In this document: one piece after another, positions 32,097-43,309 of the stretch
Position numbering within the stretch: the stretch's first letter is position 1
Layout of the letters: every line of letters starts with the position of its first letter
NCBI GenBank assembly: GCA_019054805.1
Contig: JAHQIY010000006.1
Coordinates: 2,604,001 to 2,668,000, forward strand
Origin: Brachionus manjavacas
Lineage: Eukaryota > Rotifera > Eurotatoria > Ploima > Brachionidae
Direction of reading: 5' to 3'
Length of the DNA: 64,000 bases
Notes under the pieces: generated by a model
What the model saw: the letters and a program-made list of their open reading frames with translations, nothing else
Told to the model about the DNA's origin: nothing
Database searches by the model: none
Translations under genes and position numbers: made by a program

Positions 32097-34252
32097 ATGT
32101 TCGGTGTAAATAGATCAAACGTATTGACCACAATTTGCTTGATCGCAGTGGTGTTCGGTATCCAAATTGAGGGGTCGCAATCACTGGCGTTTCCAAGCGG
32201 CACTATTCGCGAAGAGGACTATTTCAAACTGAAGCCTAAAGAAGGTAAAAATAAATTAAAAGAATACTCGAATAAGGAGGTAGTCTACGGCTCCGAAGAT
32301 GACGAAGACGAAGATTCAAAGTTCAATGAGTTACAAGAAAAACCAGTAATAAGAAGCCAGCGCATTGACCACAGAAACTATAAACACCATTCAAAAAATG
32401 AAAATAGGCTTAGATCTTTCCACAATAATCGAAACTTACAAAAAAACTTTCTTCACAAACAAGAGCATGACTTTAATTTGGACTATGAGACAATCTTGGA
32501 AGAGCTTTTGAGAAATCCAGATATTTTTGAAGACGAAATGAACATTAAAGATATAGGTACATCTATCGGAAAGAATAGATTTGAAGATTTAGATCAAGAA
32601 AATATGCCAGTAGAAGAGCTTGCTAATAGAGAAACTAATTTTGAAAAGAAAAAATTTAAAACTCATAATCTTAACTCTGTCAAGCATTTTGATGTTAAGG
32701 AAAATCTTTTAGCAGAAAAAGACTATAATAAACAATTTTTAAATGAACCTAATATAGATGGTAATTTTTTGTGTTGTTTAAATGTTTGATTGTCTTGATT
32801 AATGTTCTATATAGCTCTTGATTGCACCTTAAACTAATCATGCTACTAATTTTTTAGAAAATTTTTTTTTGAATTATTTTTTTTTAAAGATTTATTAGGG
32901 CTAAACGATGATGACATATTTCAGGATTTGAATTTAAATTTGAATCAAGAGGTGGCGAAAGGACATGGTTCGGAATCAATTAACTCCAATCCATCTATGG
33001 TAAATAAGCAATCAAATCCAACATTTGATCCGACAATTGATTCCAAATTCGATCAAATAAAAAAGCAAAATGATTCTCTCTTTGTTTGTATGTTTTTTTT
33101 TTATTTTGAGATTGATTTTTACCTCAATTTATAAAATTAAAATTTTTTAGTTGTGGTCGCTGGATGCACACTTGCTGGTGTAATTGGATTAGTTGCTGCT
33201 GGTGTCTGTTGGTATACGTAAGTTTCTATTTCTATATTTTTTGAATAAATTTTTTCTGATATATCACTGAAAAAAAATTTTTCTTTAATTATGATTCATT
33301 TAATTAGGAAACATTTGATATTCTTGAATTTAACTAATATTGATAAAAATTGTTAATTTTAAGTGTTAACTTAAAATTCAGTTAAAATTTTTTTTATTTA
33401 TTTTTGCCTTAAATTTTAATTATTCTAAAAATATATTATTAAAATTCATTAGAATCTAAGTTTGTTTAAAAAAAATTATAAATTATTAAAAATTATGAGA
33501 ACTTTTTTAAGTTAAAAGTTATATAATATTGGTTTAAAAAAAAATTTAGAAAAAAGTATGCCATTAAACTACTTTTAAATTGAAAGTAAAATACTTTGAA
33601 TTGTAAAAAAAATATTGAAAAAATTAAATTTTCCAAAAAATAAAACTTTCTTTCAGTTTCTTCAATGTATACTCACAAATTATAAAATTTTTGAAGGGTT
33701 TATCGTCGATCAACTAATGATGCTTCATACGTGACTAAGAGCGGAAAATTGTCTCCAAGTGGATCATTGAAATCGAACTCAACATCAAGTGGAGATCGAC
33801 GTCTGGCCCAAAGTGCCCAAATGTACCACTACCAACACCAAAAGCAGCAAATGATCGCAATGGAAAAAGCAAATAGTGAACAAAAACAGGAGGATTCAGA
33901 GAATTCTGATGGCGAAACAGAAGAGGGTGACTATACAGTCTATGAATGTCCTGGACTCGCTCCGGTAAATTCTAAGTCAAAATTAATTTTTTTTTTGATA
34001 AAAAAAATTAATTTCAAGACTGGTGAGATGGAAGTGAAAAATCCACTATTTAAAGAAGAATTTTCGTCGAACAATATCAGTCAATCAGCAATGCCTCCAG
34101 CCTATTCAACTATTGAATCACAAGAAGCGACCAAAAATGAACAATTAATTGAAATTGATGAAAGCAAGCAAGAATCTGACAAGAATTCAATTCAACCAGT
34201 TGAGTCTGTAACTATTCAGATTAATGAGTCAAATAACACATCTCAAGATTAA
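32097..34252 (+). CDS. NPDC1: NPDC1-like single-pass membrane protein
   Basis: Exons are 32097-32760, 32890-33087, 33151-33217, 33697-33964 and 34019-34252 (476 aa; phases 1, 1, 2, 0). The protein has a signal peptide (about residues 1-30, ending EGSQSLA) and a long acidic and basic ectodomain. A transmembrane segment encoded almost entirely by exon 3 (VVAGCTLAGVIGLVAAGVCW) follows. The cytoplasmic part has the family signatures RRLAQSAQMYHYQHQKQQM and YTVYECPGLAPTGEMEVKNP; these last residues are joined across the final splice. NPDC1 (nematode CAB-1) is a neural, vesicle-associated protein linked to neuronal differentiation and exocytosis, so function here is by homology. The last intron (54 nt) is a multiple of three and stop-free. 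A shorter paralogue lies at 49161-49848. Confidence 0.9.
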
Positions 34253-35320
34253 CTTTCATTTTTGGCAAATATTAATTTCAAACCGCAATAATCAACTAAA
34301 TAAATAAACATTATTTTTATGTTCGATTTAGATGAAATGTTTTGTTTTAGTTGAATTTTTTAATAGTTTATAGCTAGACATAATCAATTTCTATCTAATA
34401 ATTACGTTTTTTTCTGCAAAATACCAATTGTGACCAAGTATACACGCTTTTATAAGACTTTGACTAATTTTTTAAGCTTAAGACTGGTGATTTGAAAAGC
34501 TCTCGGACTCGGGCTGTCTGTTTCATTTAAAAATAGTTAAATTATAATTTAATTATATTTTTTTATTTCAATTTGGTGTAATCAATTGTTTCCGTGAAAA
34601 AAAATATTATTTAATAAATCTGTGATGATGCTGAATCTATGTTTTAAATAAAATCCTGGTTTTGCCAAAAGTGAAAATTTAAATAAAATTTTAGCAGTAT
34701 AATCAACCTTTAAAAGGGATTAATTAAGCAGTTTTAGAATGCAGATTAAAGACATAATCAATGTTATTATGATTCCAATAATCTCTCTGAAATAAAATTC
34801 TTTTTTGATGTTTTCCATTTAAATAACCAAAAATTTCTTTCGAATATAAACTTTAAATTTATTTTTTGACTCTTTCTCTACTCGTTTGATGTTGATTAAA
34901 TTAAATTAAATATTAATTCTGTTAATTCACATTTTTTTTTAATTTAATGTTTTCTAAATCAGAAAAAAAGAAATACAGTACGTTTCTAAACAAAGTAAAA
35001 AGTTTCTAGAGCATTGCTTAAGCAGCTCTAGAACAAAACTAGCACAGCTCTAATGGTCTTTTAAAGCTCTATAGCATGTTCTCAAGCAAACAAAATGTTC
35101 TAGCATAACTCCAAAACATGCTCATGCATAAATTTAAATTAAAATTAATGATGATAATTTTTCAATTCAAAAAAGTATTTTGAAATATGAAATGAATTAT
35201 TTTTATCCTTTATCCTTTTAATAGTCTTGGATTTTTTAGATTAAAAATTGATCCTCTTTTTTTTTAATTTTTTTTTTATTTTTATATTTTATTCTTATGT
35301 TTTAAAAGAAATTTTGGCAC
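34253..35320. other. NPDC1 3' flank
   Basis: Starts with the NPDC1 3' UTR (AATAAATAAACATT near 34300). A mixed-base patch at about 34995-35125 repeats the word AGCTCTA three times, with several TGTTCTAG/CATGTTCTC-like words, and looks like a small degenerate repeat. Nothing else seen. Confidence 0.4.
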
Positions 35321-35322
35321 TT

Positions 35323-35636
35323 TATCGATCCATAGAAAAAATTTTAATAGAATAAAGACAATTTTTGTTTTTTTTTGAAAAAAAAGGAAAAAAAATATTT
35401 GGCTTAATTTTTTTAAATCTACAACATGCTTAAGTATCGAAAAAAATTAAAAAATTTATATAAAAGGTTTTGAAAAAGAATTAAATTAAAAAAATAAATG
35501 ATAAAATTCTACCATAAATTTCTAAGGATTTTTTTCTATGTAAAAATTTTCTATGGAACATAACATTCCATTTTTTTATTGTCTTTTTGAATTGGAATTG
35601 TCTTTTTTCTATTAAATTTTTTTCTATGGATCGATA
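35323..35636. mobile_element. MITE-like inverted-repeat element
   Basis: The end TATCGATCCATAGAAAAA at 35323 is mirrored by CTATGGATCGATA ending at 35636. The arms (about 45-60 bp) continue as AATTTTAATAGAATAAAGACAA on the left and its near-complement at about 35575-35620. The interior is A/T-rich and non-coding. Confidence 0.6.
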
Positions 35637-36189
35637 TGTTCCCTATATAATAAAGCAAATTTTACCATTTTCTCAAATTAGAAGCCTAGTAAAATGTTTT
35701 AAAAATGACAAAACATTACATAATTTTTCGCCAAAGGAAAAGCTCAAAAGAATAACCAAACAAAATTAAGATACGACTAAAATTTTGCTTAATATGCAAA
35801 TGATCACAATCTAATTTTAAAACAATTTGTGAAGCTTTGCTTTAAGATCAAAAAAAATTTCATTCTGACAATTGAAGAAAAGCTTTAAAGACTATATCAA
35901 TATGTGTTTATTGTTTTTATCCAAATATCTCTAACGATTGACTTTTTATGTACCTATATTCTTCGTTGTAAAACTTTCACATGTACCTAGATTACATGTC
36001 TGTAAAATTTTCCTTCTAAATTGACAATGATGCACTTTTCGTGCTTGGCATGCTATTATTAAACACAGTCCTATTAGTTGCTATGATCAATATAGACATT
36101 TTTGGGTTCAAGCAAAAAACACTGCAATGATTCCTCGTACAGGCTGATCGAAAGCAACTAAAAGCTGAATTATTATTAAAATTAATTTT

Positions 36190-36912
36190 TAACTTTATAA
36201 AAAAAATGAATAAAATAATGTCAAAAAGAAATCAAGTTTCTTGGTATTAAATTTGATTCTAAGTTAAATTTTAATATATTAGTAGACGAAATTAAAGAAC
36301 GCTGCAACAAAAGGCTAAATATTATTAAGATGCTTTCAAATAAAAAATGGGGTCTCACTCAAAAACACACTAGGAAATTTATATAAATCTTTAGTCGGAT
36401 CTATTTTAGATTATTCTTTTGCTTGCTTGAATTCATTTTCAGAAAATAATATCAAAAAACTACAAACAATTTAGAATTCAGCAGTAAGATCTATCCTTAA
36501 ATTAAAATATGATACTCCCTCCAACATCGTGCATCATGAAGCTTTTAATAAACTTAAATTACTAACAGTCTCAAATCGGCTTTTCGAGTTGAGTGACAGA
36601 TATGTTGGGACAGGACTGAGTCATTCTATTCCATTGGTTATAAGACTGGTGGAGGAATACAAAGAAGGTTTCGAATCGAGATATAGTGAATACCCAACTC
36701 CATTGTGTAATTGCTACCTTACTATTTCCTCCTTTTTTCCTGAAACCTGAACTATGTAAACATTTGCCACATGTAACAATCTATGTCTTCTAAACTTTCA
36801 TTTTTTTTTTTAGCTTATTTTATTAACTTTAATTTTTATATTTTTTATTTTGATTTTGATTTTTTTAATTTATTCTGAAGGAGCCCTAGCTCGGTACAGA
36901 AAACAAATAAAT
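36190..36912 (+). mobile_element. LINE 3' fragment, family with GAGC-GCTC hairpin
   Basis: The plus strand holds a decayed RT C-terminal region. Fragments FLGIKFDSKLNF, RLNIIKMLSNKKWGLTQK, LYKSLVGSILDYSFACLNS and the open frame 36529-36750 (VSNRLFELSDRYVGTGLSHS...EYPTPLCNCY) match the LINE at 38.6-40.1 kb segment by segment. Several frame breaks occur before 36529. The 3' end has a stem-loop GAGC-CCTA-GCTC at 36881-36892 and an A-rich tail (AACAAATAAATAAAAATT). Confidence 0.8.
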
Positions 36913-37600
36913 AAAAATTAAAATGTCATTCTATCAAAAAAAAATTGGCAATGTGGCAAAATTTAAATATCTGGAAAATAAAATTTAATTCTGATTTGGA
37001 AAAAAACTTGGTCAACAGTTTTTAATTGGAAAAAAGTAAACAACTAAGCCGATTTGTTATTAGGATGATTTGGCTTAATAATATAACGAATTTTTGATTA
37101 AAATTTAAATATTGAGTTAAAAAATTATTTTGCCTCTTGAATTCTATTCGTCTTTTAAATCACATTATTTCTCCTAAAACCTTAAAATTTTATCTTGGAT
37201 TAAAATAATCGTTTGATTTAAAATTTCCAATTTTTTCTATTTGATCATCAATTTGTTTTGAATATTTTGTGAGGAATTTTAAAACAATGAAACTAATCCC
37301 GTTTTCTCGTTTAGTTGAATTGAGCTTTTCTCAATTTGAATTCTTCAAAATGATCTTTTGAAGCCTCAATCGTTTCTGAAAGAGAATCTAAGTCAAAAAA
37401 TGTTTCATTTATTTTATTAAACCATTAAATAAATCATAATTTCATTTATTTTTTGGTCATTTATGTCGTTTATCTGACATGCTTTGTTTTTTATTTAATA
37501 TTTTTTATTTATCTAAATAGTTAAAGGAATAGAGTCATTTTAAATTATTTGAACAATTTATTTGAAAACGTGATTTTTACATACTATCTGAAGCGTGATC
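36913..37600. other. A/T-rich spacer
   Basis: No gene or repeat seen. Confidence 0.4.
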
Positions 37601-37603
37601 ACT

Positions 37604-38420
37604 ATGTTGAATAGAAACATTAGGCACTAAATTTCTGCTTCACCAAATAATTATTAAATACTTCACCAAAATAAATCACCAAAAAAATAATAAAAAATGA
37701 ACCAAATAAATATATTCTTCATCAAAATAATTTTATTTCACCAAAAAAAAGATTATTTTTTCACAAAATTTATTAATTATTTTAAACCAAAATAATAGTT
37801 TTTATCACCAATAAAAATACAAATCAAACCATAAATAATTACTGAACTATCAAGGCTTGTTTTGCCTTTGAAGGTCTTCTAGGTTTTCTTTGATGGTATT
37901 TCTTGATGTACCATCTACTTGAACATTTTCCGTTCTTGAAATCGACAATTCAATATCCGAATCTCCTCTAGTATCTTGATAAACAAGTACGCTTTCACTT
38001 GATGACGATACTGTGTTATCTTGAATTACTGATGTTGCCATCGTTTCGATTGAGTTTCAATTGATTTTTTAAGGATTTGCGGTAAAATAACATTATGGAA
38101 AATACTATATTTTAATATTTTTGAGGAATAAAAATTTGAACTGGTGAAGTATAAATTAATTTGGTTAAAATAATATTAATTTGGTTTAGAAATCTATTTT
38201 GAATTGATGGTTTAATTTGCAGAGGTAATTGTGATTTTTTGGTGTCAATTAAGAATAAATTTGCGGCAAAATACACGAATTAGGTTTAAAATTTTGGTAA
38301 TCGAGTTTCGCCTTAGGTCATATTTTTTTGGTGATATTCTTTATTTTTATGGTGAATAAAAAAAATATCATTGGTGAACGATTATTGTATACCGAAACAT
38401 TACACCAAATTTCAAATATA
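37604..38420. mobile_element. Possible DNA element with many GGTGAA-type subterminal repeats
   Basis: The left 200 bp carry many CACCAAA(A)TAAT-type words (near 37641, 37664, 37677, 37738, 37808). The right side carries the inverted form (TTGGTGAT, ATGGTGAAT, TTGGTGAAC, AATTTGGTT) near 38130-38385. Such clustered inverted subterminal motifs are typical of transposase-binding regions in hAT- or P-type elements. A small reading frame sits in the middle. An imperfect direct repeat, GAAACATTAGGCACTAAATTTC versus GAAACATTACACCAAATTTC, brackets it. The family is not known to me. Confidence 0.4.
37850..38041 (-). CDS. Small unknown ORF (63 aa) inside the GGTGAA-repeat element
   Basis: ATG at 38041, stop at 37850. 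The residue mix is polar and non-repetitive (MATSVIQDNTVSSSSESVLV..., ending KENLEDLQRQNKP) and the G+C is higher than around it, so it looks like true coding sequence. I do not recognise it. It may be a first exon or remnant of a gene carried by the surrounding element. No signal peptide or membrane segment. Confidence 0.35.
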   Translation of the reverse strand: MATSVIQDNTVSSSSESVLVYQDTRGDSDIELSISRTENVQVDGTSRNTIKENLEDLQRQNKP

Positions 38421-38599
38421 TCTATTTGTGATTTTAAGGATTTTCAAAAATAAGCTATTAATCGAAAAAAGCGTTAAACTCGAGATAGAATCATTGAGAG
38501 TTCCAGATAAAGTCATTTTTTGGAGTAAGACATATAACTCAATGACATAAATAGACTATAACTCAATAGAACTTTATTTCCAATCACTTGGCTTGATGA

Positions 38600-40115
38600 A
38601 ATAGTTAATTTAAAGGAAAATAAAGCTCATACTCACTCTCAATGAAATCCTCCTTTTATTTAATCCAAGTATCGAAACTGGTCAAGTTCCCAAAACATGG
38701 AAGATGTCAAAAATTACTATGATCTCCAAAAAAAACTGGAGTAACATCTGACCCTCAAAATTATCGCCCAATTAGCATTGCAAGTTGTTTAGGTAAACTT
38801 CTTGAAAGAATAATCTATTATAGATTATATTCGTTTCTTGAAGAAAAAAAATATTAGTTCAAGAGCAATCGGGTTTTAGAAAACAGAGAAGGACTGCAGA
38901 CAATGTCTACTTTCTTATCCAGAAAGTAGCGGAATCTTTCGAGAGATGGAAAAATAGTTTGCTCTCTATTCTTTAACATCTCTAAAGCATTTGATCGTGT
39001 ATGGCATTAAGGTCTGCTTTTTAAATTGATTCAATACGAAGTCCCTTATAATATGGTTACATGGTTAAGGTCTTTCTTAATAGAGAGACTATTTGTAGTG
39101 AATGTAAATAATAATATCACCGGACAATTCCCTATTAAGGCTGGGGTCCCACAAGGCTCACTTATCAGTCCACTCCTTTTCAGCATATATATAAATAATA
39201 TCCCAAAAAGAGACATCAGCAGTGATAGTTACTCATTATTATATGCTGACGATCTTGTCACCTTCTTTATCTTCCGTAAGTTTGGTCACCTTCAATCCAA
39301 AATAAATAAATATCTAAAAGAACTTGAACTCTGGCTAGTCAAATGGAAGATGAAAATCTCTTCAGAAAAATCCACCTATCTTATATTCTCCAAAACTTCC
39401 AAGTCACCAAAACTCAACCTAACAATTAATAAAAAAAAAATTCCAAATCAACCAAATTTTTGGAAGTTACTTTCGATTACAAGCTTTCGTTTGATTCGGT
39501 AATCAACGAAACTAAAAGTAAATGCACCTCAAGACTAAATATAATTAAGATTCTATCTAATGGTAGGTGGGGCCTAAGTCAAAAGACATTAAGCTCTCTC
39601 TACAAATCTCTAATTGGCTCTATTCTTGACTACTTTTTTCCATTGTTAAATCTTTTACCAGATTCTAGCAAAAGAAAATTACAAGCAGCCCAGAATACAG
39701 CTACTCGCAGCATTCTAAAACTCCACTACGAAACATCCTCCGAAATACTTCACCACCTGGCTCTAGAAAAGCTAAAGTTACATCGTGTTGACAATCGTCT
39801 TTTTGATTTAGATGAGAAATATATACAACAAGGTCTGGACAAATCTGTTTCATTAAAAGTAAGGCTGGTAAGTGAGTACAAGTTGGTTTTTGAATCACGG
39901 ATGATTGATAGACCAACTCCATTATTTAATTGCTATCTAGTCATTCAAAATTAATTCAGACCCTATCAAAATAACATATAATCTATATTAAACTTTAGAT
40001 CATAAACATTTTCATTATTTTATTATTCATATTAAATTAAATACAAATGAAAACATAATTAAAAATCTACTTACATACTAAAATCTTTCTAAAGGAGCTT
40101 ATGCTCGAACAGATA
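38600..40115 (+). mobile_element. LINE, RT domain to 3' end (5'-truncated, decayed)
   Basis: The plus strand encodes most of a non-LTR reverse transcriptase: YRPISIASCLGKLLERIIYY, QEQSGFRKQRRTADNV, GVPQGSLISPLLFSIYINN, the catalytic LLYADDLVTFF, LELWLVKWKMKISSEKS, SLYKSLIGSILDYFFP, RLFDLDEKYIQQGLDKS and RPTPLFNCY. The frame shifts several times (near 38750, 38850, 38975 and 39460). The APE endonuclease is missing. The 3' end has a stem-loop GAGC-TTAT-GCTC at 40095-40106 and an A tail. It is the longest copy of the family also seen at 36190-36912. Confidence 0.85.
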
Positions 40116-40199
40116 TACTTTAAAAAAAAAAATACTCAGTTTTTTAGAAATATATTTTTAAGCTATTAGGGTCTTTTTGAAACAAAAAAGATCAACTAT

Positions 40200-40580
40200 T
40201 GCAAAACAACACTAAACCAGCTAAAATTTTCTAAAACCGTTACTGTGTCCGCATTAGCAAAACATTTACAATTAACCGGAAAACCTTTTAGCCAGGCGTT
40301 CAATTTTTTGGACCGCCAAAAAATTCAAACAAAAAAATACGGGCAGTCAAAAATACGGTTATAATAAGTTTTTTAACAACTTATAAAAGTTTAAGTGACG
40401 GCCGGCCAAAAAGTTGTCCGTATTTTTGTCCGCGTATTTTTTTTGTTTGTATTTTTTGGCGGTCCAAAAAATTGAACGCCTGGCTAAAAGGTTTTCCGGC
40501 TTGTAAATGTTTTGCTAATGCGGACACAGTAACGGTTTTTGAAAATTTTAGCCGGTTAAGTGTCGTTTTGTACGGATCCC
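40200..40580. mobile_element. About 380-bp fold-back element
   Basis: A near-perfect hairpin. Left-arm words CCGTTACTGTGTCCGC, ATTAGCAAAACATTTACAA, GGAAAACCTTTTAGCCAGGC and GTTCAATTTTTTGGACCGCC are all mirrored on the right (40420-40545), around a loop near 40350-40400. It is far less A/T-rich than its surroundings, pointing to a foreign or recently spread element. No open reading frame. The outermost ends are uncertain; the right side may extend to CGGATCCC at 40580. Confidence 0.75.
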
Positions 40581-40839
40581 AACACTAATTTAAACTGTTA
40601 ATTTTCAGTAAGAGCACATTTGCTGCACTAAAAAATGAAGATGGGCAACTTATAAGCAATAGGAGCTGTAAAGGGAATCTTATCAATAGTTTCTTTTACT
40701 TTGTGTTAGACTATCCAACACCAAAAACAATGACCACTCTTGTCAGAAAAAATTTCGAGAGATGTACCAAGAATCGACTCATTATCTAAATTCTGTGAAA
40801 CCCTCTTAGCTGGTCCGTTTTCCTTATCTTTTTTTTTTC

Positions 40840-40925
40840 AATTTCAAAGTTAATCAACAGGCTAGTGCCGATGCCTAGCGAGACTGATCAACACTTCATT
40901 TATTAAATTAATTAAAAAAAAATAG
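40840..40925 (-). mobile_element. LINE 3'-end scrap
   Basis: On the minus strand GGCACTAGCCTGTTGATTA is followed by ACTTTGAAATTG and an A-rich run. This repeats the 3' end of the LINE at 24470-26712 almost exactly. Only the last 80-odd bases are present. Confidence 0.6.
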
Positions 40926-41219
40926 ATATATATTATAAACACAAAACTTATTAAAATTGAACAGAGCTATTGATTTTAGTGTTAATTGAAAAAATTTAAC
41001 AACAATTTAAGTTAATTAATTCAAATCTTTTTGTTATGTTATTTAGGTAAATAATTTCAAAGTCATCATCAAAATCACCTTTTATTGATATATTTATGGT
41101 ATTCTTCTGAGATTAACTAGAATTCAATTAATGCCAATTCTGGCGATGTAATTTAAATTTTAAAAATTAAGAAAATTAAATTTATCAAGTTTTTTGGTAC
41201 TTTGGTCTTGCAAAAGCGA

Positions 41220-42225
41220 AATAATAATAATAATAATAATAAAAAGCTACAGCAGACTAACTGCTGAGAAATGCTATATCTAGCCTTGCTATGGTAGCTG
41301 TCTGATTTTAAAATATGTCTTAAAAAGATTATGTTAATAGGAAAAAATTAATTATTTTTGTTTCAAAAAGATATCCAATTTGTTTTTGAATTCATTTTTA
41401 GATTTTTAATTAACAACCTCTATCGATAACTCGTTCCACGCATTCACCACTCTATTTGTTAGAAAGTTCTCTCTCACTTTGATCCTTGACATTTGCTTGG
41501 TCAATCTTTTGTGATGTCCTCGGATTCCACCAGCTGGACCATTACTTATTAGTGCATGGCTTTAAATGTACGGATTCTGCCATTTGACTGCGCTAAAACA
41601 ATTCATTATTTTAAATGTTTCAATTAAGTCTCCACGATCTCGTCTTGTCTTGAGTGTCGTCAACCCTAACTTAGTAAGTCTTTTATCATTGTCCAGATTT
41701 GTTAAACTAGACACTAATTTCGTAGCTCGTCTTTGCACTCGTTCCAAAATGTTCGAGTCCTTTTTAGTACATGTACTCCAAGCTGCTGCAGCATATTCCA
41801 AATGAGGTCTAACAAATGAGACATACAGCTGCTTAAAAGTATTTATGGACCAGCACTTGAAGGCTTGTTTGAGCTGACCCAATACTGAATTCGCTTTATT
41901 TGCTGCCTGTATCGCTTGGTGTGCCCATTTTAACTCGTCAGTCAGATAAAGTCCAAGATCTCGTTCAACAGTTGTTTGACTCATTGGTAAGTTGTTCATT
42001 AATAGTTCCACTGTCTTAATTTCTTTTCTTTTGAAGAGTATAAATTTACATTTATCGGTGTTAAATTTCATTAGCCAATCGTCGGACCATTTAACAATCT
42101 TGTCAATGTCTGACTGTACTTGTTCAACGTCAAGGCGATTACGGATGATGTTTATTAGTTTAGAATCATCTGCGAAAAGTTTAATTAAACCCTTTGTCAC
42201 ACTAGGGATTTTTCATAATTAATTT
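41220..42225 (-). mobile_element. LINE (L2/CR1-like) 3' part with (AAT)n tail
   Basis: On the minus strand an open frame (42200-41562) reads from just before the catalytic FADDSKLI motif through RDLGLYLTDELKW, FVRPHLEYAAAAWS, VQRRATKLVSSL and RGDLIETFKIMN. After a stop it continues with RENFLTNRVVNAWNEL and the final FK..LD block to about 41350. The 3' UTR carries a perfect stem-loop (CAGCAG / CTGCTG, 41250-41266) and ends in an (AAT)n microsatellite at 41220-41242. It is 5'-truncated at about 42225, next to the TIR element at 42294. Confidence 0.85.
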
Positions 42226-42293
42226 GTTTTTTTTTACACTAGTTATTCAATAATTGTTTAGGTTTACAATTTAATGTTTTTTTTTTTTATATA

Positions 42294-43141
42294 CAGTGGT
42301 GTTCCGGATTTAGTAATTTACGATAATTTACGTAAAATATTGTAAATTTACGTTAATTTACAAAAGAAAAAAACGAAAATTTACTAGATTTTACGTAAAA
42401 AATTAATTTTAATTTTCTTTAATTTTTATTATTTTATGCTGAAAGGCAAAAATTTAAGTAAAGAGCGTATTATTTGGGTATTTGGGGTTGTTGAAAGAGT
42501 AATACCAAGTCAACCAGATCATAGCAAATGCAATTTCTAAAGCTCCTCAAAAAAAAATACCTAAAAAACTATTAACGAATTTTTATATCAGTTTCGAGAA
42601 TAGGGCATTCTATTAAATTTTGAGCTTTATTCAATTTGTTCGCATAATCTAAAAATCTTTCGTCTAATTCTGTTTTAAACAACAAAATTGAGTAAACCAA
42701 TAGTTCACAAAACCTGAGAACAAAATATTTCGGATAATAAGTGAACTATGGTTGACCTAACCGACTAGATCCAGTTTTTTAATGATTGAATATAAAATTT
42801 AATCAAAATGAATTATTTATCTATTATTTTTTCTTTTTAATGCTCATTTTTATTCTTTTTATTTATTTAATTTTATATTATATAACTATGTTTGTATTTT
42901 TTTCAAATGTTTCTAGTCTGAATGAGCATTTGCTCGGGAAAAAATAAATAAATGATTTATTAAAAAATTTAAAAAAGAATTTTCAATATTTTTTTCAGAT
43001 TTTAAAATAAAAATTAAACTCATTCTATTTCACTAAAGAGTTTAATTTCAAATATGAAATATATTGTAATATTGTAAATTTACGTTAATTTACAATATTT
43101 TACGTAAATTATCGTAAATTACTAAATCCGGAACACCACTG
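42294..43141. mobile_element. TA-flanked inverted-repeat transposon carrying LINE sequence
   Basis: An 848-bp element has near-identical inverted ends of about 70 bp (CAGTGGTGTTCCGGATTTAG, then repeated TTTACGTAAA-like words) and TA on both sides, as in Tc1/mariner-type insertions. The interior holds a short plus-strand open piece (SKERIIWVFGVVERVIPSQP, near 42457), a short minus-strand one (LDERFLDYANKLNKAQNLIE, near 42610-42680), and a LINE 3' end with the GAGC-ATTT-GCTC stem-loop (42924-42935) plus A-rich tail. No intact transposase. Confidence 0.8.
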
Positions 43142-43309
43142 TAAATATATAGTAAAAAATATTCACAGAACAACACAAGAAGTTCTTCAGTCAATAAAAT
43201 GAATAATAAAAACTACAATAAATTCAACAATTTGGGCCAAATGTTATGGCAAATAAATTCTAAAATATAATTTTATTTTTTAAATTTTCTGATATATTTT
43301 AATCTAAAA

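Noticed and set aside
35587-35769. 60-codon open frame overlapping a MITE end
   Set aside because: Begins inside the inverted repeat and has no recognisable domain.
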